Below, piece after piece: positions 8,282 to 13,989 of a DNA stretch of 13,989 nt. The DNA comes from Fidelibacterota bacterium. GTDB lineage: Bacteria > Marinisomatota > Marinisomatia > Marinisomatales > UBA1611. The position numbers and the translations under genes are program-made. Numbering within the stretch: the first letter of the stretch is position 1; each line of letters starts with the position of its first letter. A model generated the notes under the pieces. It saw only the letters and a list, made by a program, of their open reading frames with translations. It was not told the origin of the DNA and did not search any database. The DNA is taken from the NCBI GenBank assembly GCA_002722105.1, contig PBKF01000027.1, forward strand, positions 37,630 through 51,618, given 5' to 3'.

Positions 8282-8626
8282 ATGAAATTGATTCTTTATG
8301 GACTCATATTCTCTGCAGGTATTCTTGGGCTGACTATTGGAATTTACCCACAGTATTTATTTGAGCTATTTCTGGGATGGTTTATTCCAGCTGTCGCAGG
8401 GTTTGCGACAATTTATTTTGTTATGGATGCAGCCAAAAAAGATGCTCAACTAGTTACTAAAGTACTCACAAAAGGTTTCGTTATAAAGATGGTCTATTAC
8501 GGTATAATAATACTAATTTCGTATAAACTTTATGCTTTTGAACCAGTTCCTTTTATCATTAGCTTCACTGGCTTTTTTCTAGTGCTTCATGCACTGGAAG
8601 CAGTGATTATAAAAGACATTTCATAG
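8282..8626 (+). CDS. Unassigned four-helix membrane protein before atpB
   Basis: I do not recognise this 114-residue protein with certainty. It is very hydrophobic, with four predicted membrane helices at about 2-21, 27-48, 65-83 and 88-109, and a short basic, polar loop (AAKKDAQLVTKVLTKG) in the middle. Two helix pairs separated by a lysine-containing loop, and a place between atpI and atpB, resemble the ATP-synt_I group of proteins (the E. coli AtpI type, also four helices). It may therefore be a second AtpI-like factor that helps assemble Fo. The gene follows the first atpI-like gene by two bases, and the largest gap of the run (35 bases) separates it from atpB. No catalytic motif is visible. 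Confidence 0.7.
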   Translation: MKLILYGLIFSAGILGLTIGIYPQYLFELFLGWFIPAVAGFATIYFVMDAAKKDAQLVTKVLTKGFVIKMVYYGIIILISYKLYAFEPVPFIISFTGFFLVLHALEAVIIKDIS

Positions 8627-8661
8627 TAAAATAACTCTTAACTTTAAAAATTAAAAACAGC

Positions 8662-9591
8662 ATGACTGTAGCTGAAGCTGGTCACGGTTCGAAGAGTGTA
8701 ATGGGGCAGGTTGGACCAAATATTATCCACCATGTTTCTAATTCTGATTTATCTCACCCTATCATATCAATACCAACCTTTTTAGGTATAGATTTTTCCG
8801 TAACAAAACATGTATTCATGCTTTGGTTGGTAGCTGTTTTAGTTGGCATATCTATCATTGTGCCTGTAAGGAGATTCCTTGCCAGTAGTCTTGAAGTCCC
8901 AAAAGGATGGATGAATGCAGTTGAAGCTATTGTACAATTTATCAGGGATACAATTGTTAAACCAAATGTAGGTCCCAAATGGGTTCTCACTTGGACTCCG
9001 CTGATGCTTACATTTTTCTTTTTTATTCTTTTTGCAAATGGTATTGGTATGGTACCAATATTTGATATTTTAGGTGCTATTAACCGATTTGTATTAGGTG
9101 TGCCAGGAAGTGATTCTCACAATGTAATTAATGGAATGCTTCACGGTGGTGTAACAGCCACCGGTAATTTTAATGTGACTGCAGGGTTGGCAACAATTAC
9201 ATTCTTTGCAATTATTGTAGGCGGCACTTTAGCTCATGGTTTTATTCAGCATTGGAAAAATTTAGTGCCTCATGGATTAGCATGGCCCGTTTATATCATT
9301 TTAATCCCTATTGAAATTATGGGACTTTTAGTAAAACCGTTCGCCCTGACCATGCGTTTAGCTGCCAACATGACTGGAGGACACATTGCAATTCTAGCAC
9401 TTCTTTCTCTTATGGCTATTTTTGGCGAAATGTTTCATAGCACAATTGCAGGAGTGGGTGTAGCTTTTATATCTGTCCCTATGGCTGTGGCTATATCAGG
9501 TTTAGAAATTATTGTTGTCTTGGTACAGGCTTATGTTTTCACACTTTTAACATCTGTCTTTATCGGAATGGCAATTAATGTTCATCATTAA
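8662..9591 (+). CDS. atpB: F1Fo ATP synthase subunit a
   Basis: Subunit a forms the two proton half-channels beside the c ring. The 309 residues include the diagnostic KPFALTMRLAANMTGGH, in which R232 corresponds to the essential E. coli R210. A second channel segment, GLEIIVVLVQAYVFTLLTSVF, carries Q289 (E. coli Q252). H241 sits where E. coli has E219, and E282 sits where E. coli has H245, so the pair is swapped as in mitochondrial subunit a. The N-terminal IIHHVSNSD resembles the usual periplasmic start of the family. A loop of about 30 residues (144-173) lies between membrane segments, longer than in E. coli. No Shine-Dalgarno sequence precedes the ATG. Confidence 0.96.
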   Translation: MTVAEAGHGSKSVMGQVGPNIIHHVSNSDLSHPIISIPTFLGIDFSVTKHVFMLWLVAVLVGISIIVPVRRFLASSLEVPKGWMNAVEAIVQFIRDTIVKPNVGPKWVLTWTPLMLTFFFFILFANGIGMVPIFDILGAINRFVLGVPGSDSHNVINGMLHGGVTATGNFNVTAGLATITFFAIIVGGTLAHGFIQHWKNLVPHGLAWPVYIILIPIEIMGLLVKPFALTMRLAANMTGGHIAILALLSLMAIFGEMFHSTIAGVGVAFISVPMAVAISGLEIIVVLVQAYVFTLLTSVFIGMAINVHH

Positions 9592-9601
9592 TGAATAACA
9601 A

Positions 9602-9607
9602 AAGGAA
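9602..9607 (+). promoter_or_regulatory. Ribosome-binding site of atpE
   Basis: AAGGAA lies 10 bases before the atpE ATG, in a window where most genes have no such motif. A stronger site fits the need for many c subunits per complex. The spacing is slightly long. Confidence 0.45.
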
Positions 9608-9617
9608 ATAAATAACT

Positions 9618-9833
9618 ATGGAAGCAACTACATTTCTCCCTATAGGTATGGGATTAATCGTGATCGGTGCTGGCCTTGGAATTGGTCGTTTTGCAGCTGC
9701 AGCTGCAGAAAGTATTGCACGCCAACCAGAAGCTGCCGATAAGATTACTGGTGCTGTAAACTTGCCACTATTCCTTCTCGAAGGTGTTGCAATTCTTGCA
9801 GAAGTTTTTACTTTTTTAATGTTGATTCTTTAA
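9618..9833 (+). CDS. atpE: F1Fo ATP synthase subunit c
   Basis: Subunit c forms the rotating ring that carries protons. The 71-residue hairpin has helix 1 (about 7-31) with the packing motif GAGLGIG (17-23) and five consecutive alanines (26-30). The polar loop ARQPEA follows at 34-39, then helix 2 (about 47-71). Counting 18 residues from the RQP loop proline gives E55 as the proton carrier, equal to E. coli D61. The Na+-binding residues of the Ilyobacter type are absent: I22 replaces the helix-1 glutamine, and GV follows E55 where ST would be. Proton coupling is therefore predicted. Unusually, a second glutamate, E62, lies two helix turns further along helix 2. Its leader has AAGGAA. Confidence 0.96.
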   Translation: MEATTFLPIGMGLIVIGAGLGIGRFAAAAAESIARQPEAADKITGAVNLPLFLLEGVAILAEVFTFLMLIL

Positions 9834-9853
9834 TCAGAAAATCATAAAACACT

Positions 9854-10429
9854 ATGGATCAATTTTGGGTAATACCTGGAGAGCCTGACCTCCACGAATC
9901 TACGCAAATTCATAACGGCGTAAATGCTCCCAACCCATTAGTTCAATTAGACCCAGGCTTGTTCATTTGGACAATCCTGACCTTCTTGATTCTATTTATT
10001 GTATTGGCAAAGTTTGCCTGGAGACCATTGCTGACTGCATTGGAATCGAGAGAAAATACAATCAAATCTTCATTGGAAGATGCTGAGAAGGCTAAGTTAG
10101 AATTAGAACGTCTCAATACGGAATCGGAAGAAATTATTGCCAAAGCCAGGTCCGAAGCTCAATCTATTCGTACTGAAGCAAAAGCTACAGCAGAAAAAAT
10201 TAAAGCAGATGTGATGGTCCAGGCTAGTGAAGATGCAAAAAAGTTAAGAGCAGAAGCTGAAAAACAGATCCAAGTTGAAAAGAATAAAGCAATCAATGAA
10301 ATTCGTAGTGAAGTTGCAGATCTCACTATGAGTGTAGCAGAGAAGATCATTAAAAAGAATCTGTCTAAAGAAGATAATCAATCATTGATTGATGATTCTA
10401 TCAGAAACCTAAAAGGCTATGATGCATAA
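9854..10429 (+). CDS. atpF: F1Fo ATP synthase subunit b
   Basis: Subunit b is the peripheral stalk that ties F1 to Fo. The family-typical start, DPGLFIWTILTFLILFIVLAKFAWRPLL (from residue 33), contains the membrane helix (about 35-55). A long charged helix, rich in alanine, lysine and glutamate, runs to the C-terminus and should form the coiled-coil stalk. The protein has 191 residues, longer than the usual 155-170, because about 30 polar residues precede the helix. The ATG at 9854 is the only ATG that leaves the conserved segment intact; a TTG at 9959 would cut into the helix. The gene overlaps atpH by 11 bases. Confidence 0.93.
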   Translation: MDQFWVIPGEPDLHESTQIHNGVNAPNPLVQLDPGLFIWTILTFLILFIVLAKFAWRPLLTALESRENTIKSSLEDAEKAKLELERLNTESEEIIAKARSEAQSIRTEAKATAEKIKADVMVQASEDAKKLRAEAEKQIQVEKNKAINEIRSEVADLTMSVAEKIIKKNLSKEDNQSLIDDSIRNLKGYDA

Positions 10430-10958
10430 AAAATCTGCAAAGCACCTTGCTGATGCTTTATATGCTACTGCAGAACAGAATTCTCTTCTGGACGTCGTGT
10501 ACAATGTCTTGAATCACTTAAATGACTTGGTAAAAACTGAGTCTCAATTTCGAGCCTTTGTTCAGTCTAAGAGAATCAAAAGAGAGGAAAAGGCAAAAAT
10601 CCTGAATAAAGTAATGGTAGATGATGGGTATCGATTAGTTGCAGAATTAATCTCCCATTTTCATGGAAGCCAAGCTAGAACAGTTTTGAGTCAAGTGGTA
10701 GAATTATTTAATCAGCGATATAAGTCTGGTAGAAATATTGTGTCTGTTATCGGTACGATTTCCCACGAACTTGGTGAAGAGCAACAATCTTCTTTGAAAT
10801 CAAATCTAGAGCTAATACTTGGTAAGAATACAGATCTATCCTTGAAAGTAGATGAATCTTTGATTGGAGGAATTAAGCTCCGAATTGAAAACACTTTTCT
10901 GGATGCAACCATCCAGAATCAATTGCGAAACCTCCATTGTGAGTTAATGCAATCATAA
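10419..10958 (+). CDS. atpH: F1Fo ATP synthase subunit delta
   Basis: Delta (OSCP) links the b stalk to the top of the alpha3beta3 head. The 179 residues match the family length of about 177. The N-terminal helical domain begins KSAKHLADALYATAEQ, and the C-terminal signature is ESLIGGIKLRIENTFLDATI (about 149-168), corresponding to the usual LIGG-x-x-I/V-R motif. Two adjacent ATG codons (10419 and 10422) begin the frame inside atpF. An AGG at 10414-10416 is spaced better for the second, so the true start may be one codon later. Confidence 0.93.
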   Translation: MMHKKSAKHLADALYATAEQNSLLDVVYNVLNHLNDLVKTESQFRAFVQSKRIKREEKAKILNKVMVDDGYRLVAELISHFHGSQARTVLSQVVELFNQRYKSGRNIVSVIGTISHELGEEQQSSLKSNLELILGKNTDLSLKVDESLIGGIKLRIENTFLDATIQNQLRNLHCELMQS

Positions 10959-10972
10959 TAAATTAGGAAATC

Positions 10973-12496
10973 ATGGAAATAAATACTGATCAATTAACAC
11001 AGTTACTTCGCGAACAAATTGAAAAATTCGATGGTTCAGTTGATGTAGCAGAGGTTGGGGAAGTTATAGAAGTGGGTGACGGTGTTGCCCGTGTATCTGG
11101 TCTTGAAAATGTGATGAGCTCTGAGCTTGTCGAGCTTTCCAACGGTGTATTCGGCATGGCATTAAATCTTGAAGAGGATAATGTCGGTCTTGTGCTCTTT
11201 GGTGAATCTCGATTGGTTAAAGAAGGTGATTTAGCGAAGCGTACCGGTCGCGTAGTAGAGGTTCCTGTTGGTGATGCTATGCTGGGACGTGTTGTGAATC
11301 CTTTGGGACAACCTATAGATGGTAAAGGTACCATTGATACACCTCATACACTCCCAATCGAACGAAAGGCACTGGGCGTAATGGCTCGTCAACCAGTAAC
11401 AGAACCTCTTCAAACAGGAATTAAGGCCGTTGATAGCATGATCCCCATTGGTCGTGGACAGCGTGAGCTGATTATTGGTGACCGTCAAACAGGTAAAACT
11501 GCCGTAGCAATTGATGCAATTATCAATCAGAAATACACTCATAAAACAGATAAACCTGTTTACTGTATTTATGTTGCAATCGGACAAAAGGCATCCACTG
11601 TTGCTGCATTAGTCAAAGAATTAGAAGCTAATGGTGCCATGGAATACACTACTGTTGTTGCAGCAAATGCTTCTGATCCTGCTCCGATGCAATACATCTC
11701 ACCTTATGCAGGTGCTGCTATGGGTGAACATTTTCGCGATAATGGTAAACATGCCCTAATAGTATATGATGATCTTTCAAAACAGGCTGTAGCTTACCGC
11801 CAGATGTCACTGGTACTTCGCCGTCCACCAGGTAGGGAAGCTTTTCCTGGAGACGTTTTCTATCTTCATAGTCGATTGTTGGAACGTGCATCAAAATTAT
11901 CTGATGATTTAGGTGGAGGTTCATTAACAGCTTTGCCAATCATTGAAACTCAGGAAGGTGATGTTTCAGCTTATATTCCTACTAATGTGATTTCCATCAC
12001 AGATGGACAAATTTATCTTGAAACTAATTTATTTAATTCAGGAATTCGTCCCGCAATTGATGTAGGTTTGTCTGTCTCCCGTGTAGGTGGTAATGCACAG
12101 ATTAAGGCAATGAAATCTGTTGCAGGTACCTTACGATTAGATTTAGCGCAATATCGTGAACTAGAAGCATTTGCAAAATTTGGTTCCGATTTAGATAAAG
12201 CGACCTTGGCACAATTAACTCGCGGTGAAAGGATGGTAGAAATCCTAAAGCAGAATCAATATGTTCCCATGGATGTTGAAAAACAGGTAGCGATTATTTT
12301 TGCTGCTTCAAAAGGTCATCTGGATGACCTCCCGGTAGATAATGTTGCTGATTTTGAATCTGGGTTATTTGAATATTTAGATGCTAATGTTGCTGATACT
12401 TTAGCCACTATTGTTAGTGAAGGTAAAATTTCTGATGAAACAGCTGAAACATTAGAAAAAGCGATTATGGATTATAAAGTAGGATTTAACGCCTAA
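10973..12496 (+). CDS. atpA: F1Fo ATP synthase subunit alpha
   Basis: Alpha is the non-catalytic nucleotide-binding subunit of the F1 head. The 507 residues compare with 513 in E. coli. Seen in order are an N-terminal delta-binding segment, the beta-barrel domain (about 25-95), Walker A GDRQTGKT (169-176), the stretch [20 protein letters not shown] (274-293), and [20 protein letters not shown] (341-360). VSRVGG follows, with R370 as the arginine finger that reaches into the catalytic site of beta. A TAGGAAA block lies just before the ATG and can serve as ribosome-binding site. atpG follows after six bases. No key residue is missing. Confidence 0.98.
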   Translation: MEINTDQLTQLLREQIEKFDGSVDVAEVGEVIEVGDGVARVSGLENVMSSELVELSNGVFGMALNLEEDNVGLVLFGESRLVKEGDLAKRTGRVVEVPVGDAMLGRVVNPLGQPIDGKGTIDTPHTLPIERKALGVMARQPVTEPLQTGIKAVDSMIPIGRGQRELIIGDRQTGKTAVAIDAIINQKYTHKTDKPVYCIYVAIGQKASTVAALVKELEANGAMEYTTVVAANASDPAPMQYISPYAGAAMGEHFRDNGKHALIVYDDLSKQAVAYRQMSLVLRRPPGREAFPGDVFYLHSRLLERASKLSDDLGGGSLTALPIIETQEGDVSAYIPTNVISITDGQIYLETNLFNSGIRPAIDVGLSVSRVGGNAQIKAMKSVAGTLRLDLAQYRELEAFAKFGSDLDKATLAQLTRGERMVEILKQNQYVPMDVEKQVAIIFAASKGHLDDLPVDNVADFESGLFEYLDANVADTLATIVSEGKISDETAETLEKAIMDYKVGFNA

Positions 12497-12502
12497 AATT
12501 CA

Positions 12503-13351
12503 ATGGCGAACCTAAAGGATATCCGGAATCGCATTAAGTCGGTCAAAAGTATTCAGAAAGTAACTAAGGCTATGAAAATGGTTGCTGCTGCCAAAATGCG
12601 AAAAGCTCAGGAACGAATGGAACAGTCACGTCCTTACAGCAAGTCGTTAACAGAAGTGATTCAACATTTGCTACCAGATGTAGATAGAGAGATGCTCCCT
12701 TTATTAAACATCCGTGACATTAAAAGGAAAGCTTATATTGTGGTTTCTGCAGACCGTGGATTGGCTGGTGCTTTTAATACTAATTTAATCAAAATTGCTC
12801 AAAAAGAGATTGATGAGTTTGGAAAAGAAAACGTTGATTTATTCTGCATTGGTAAAAAAGCACGAGATCATTTTAAGCGTAGAAATTATAATATTATTGA
12901 AAATCATATTGATTTCTGGAATGAGATGGAATTTGACTCAGCAATCATGATTGGAAGAAGTATTATTGATCATTTTACTAGCTGTAAGGTGGATGAGATT
13001 CATGTGGTCTACAATTATTTTGTGAATGTCGCTCAACAAGAAGTGAAATCTGAAGTGCTACTTCCATTAGTCTATGAAGAAGACAATTCTATTGCACATG
13101 ATAGACTATATGAACCATCCAAAGAAGTTTTAGCACAGACAATAATTCCCCGGCATCTTAATGTACAGATGTGGAAATATTTACTTGAATCATATGCCAG
13201 TGAGCAAGCTGCTCGAATGTTATCCATGGAAAATGCTACTTCAAATGCTCAGGATATGATTAAAAGCTTAACATTAGAATTCAATAAGGCAAGGCAAGCT
13301 GCAATTACAACAGAAATGTTGGAAATCGTAAGTGGAGCCGAAGCTTTATAA
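12503..13351 (+). CDS. atpG: F1Fo ATP synthase subunit gamma
   Basis: Gamma is the central rotor shaft that couples c-ring rotation to the catalytic sites. The 282 residues compare with 287 in E. coli. The N-terminal helix has the strongly conserved NRIKSVKSIQKVTKAMKMVA segment (9-28). The middle holds the Rossmann-like domain beginning IVVSADRGLAGAFN. The C-terminal helix carries ARMLSMENATSNAQDMI and ends in RQAAITTEMLEIVSGAEAL, as expected for the helix that inserts into the head. The atpD start lies 26 bases downstream. Confidence 0.97.
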   Translation: MANLKDIRNRIKSVKSIQKVTKAMKMVAAAKMRKAQERMEQSRPYSKSLTEVIQHLLPDVDREMLPLLNIRDIKRKAYIVVSADRGLAGAFNTNLIKIAQKEIDEFGKENVDLFCIGKKARDHFKRRNYNIIENHIDFWNEMEFDSAIMIGRSIIDHFTSCKVDEIHVVYNYFVNVAQQEVKSEVLLPLVYEEDNSIAHDRLYEPSKEVLAQTIIPRHLNVQMWKYLLESYASEQAARMLSMENATSNAQDMIKSLTLEFNKARQAAITTEMLEIVSGAEAL

Positions 13352-13362
13352 GGTTAACCTAA

Positions 13363-13989
<627 letters not shown>

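Noticed and set aside
9691..9708. GCAGCT repeats in atpE as a DNA repeat element
   Set aside because: They are the codons of the five-alanine stretch in helix 1 of subunit c. No copies occur elsewhere in the window.
9618..9833. Sodium-coupled c subunit
   Set aside because: The helix-1 glutamine and the serine/threonine after the key glutamate are missing, so proton coupling is more likely.
13351..13360. Perfect ten-base palindrome AGGTTAACCT between atpG and atpD
   Set aside because: It is too short and loopless to form a stable hairpin, has no T-tract, and overlaps the atpG stop codon. It is probably chance.

Overview
This is a low-GC, fully coding bacterial window of housekeeping genes. 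It has no mobile element, CRISPR array, rRNA or tRNA that I can see. Several traits suggest a member of the FCB group (Fibrobacterota-Chlorobiota-Bacteroidota and relatives), and Marinimicrobia/SAR406 is my best guess. These traits are AT-rich sequence, mostly leaderless-looking starts without Shine-Dalgarno motifs, separate secD and secF, a bactofilin/M23 pair, and a long SecD periplasmic insertion. The ATP synthase order (B-E-F-H-A-G-D) differs from the usual Bacteroidota order, in which atpD-atpC precede atpB. The taxon is an inference from gene content, not a measurement.

Left arm, minus strand (1-5064). Reading leftward, the first genes are tdh (threonine dehydrogenase) and kbl (2-amino-3-ketobutyrate CoA ligase). 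Together they convert threonine to glycine plus acetyl-CoA. A candidate intrinsic terminator follows kbl. Then come secD and secF, one base apart, encoding the proton-driven accessory subunits of the Sec translocon. secF runs off the left edge.

Divergent spacer (5065-5235). These 171 bases separate the minus-strand genes from the plus-strand run and should hold promoters for both directions.

Right arm, plus strand (5236-13989). Twelve genes and the start of a thirteenth lie head to tail with gaps of at most 35 bases and several overlaps: parA, parB, an M23 peptidase, a bactofilin, an AtpI-like protein, an unassigned four-helix membrane protein, then atpB, atpE, atpF, atpH, atpA, atpG and the 5' part of atpD. 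The first pair handles chromosome segregation, the second pair cell-wall shape or cytoskeleton, and the rest build the F1Fo ATP synthase. parAB next to the atp operon is a known arrangement near the replication origin in many bacteria. Here a wall/cytoskeleton module is inserted between them.

Nothing in the window looks like an undescribed defence or mobile system. The points most worth a second look are small: a second membrane glutamate in the c subunit, an N-terminal extension on the b subunit, the unassigned membrane protein before atpB, and the placement of the bactofilin/M23 pair.
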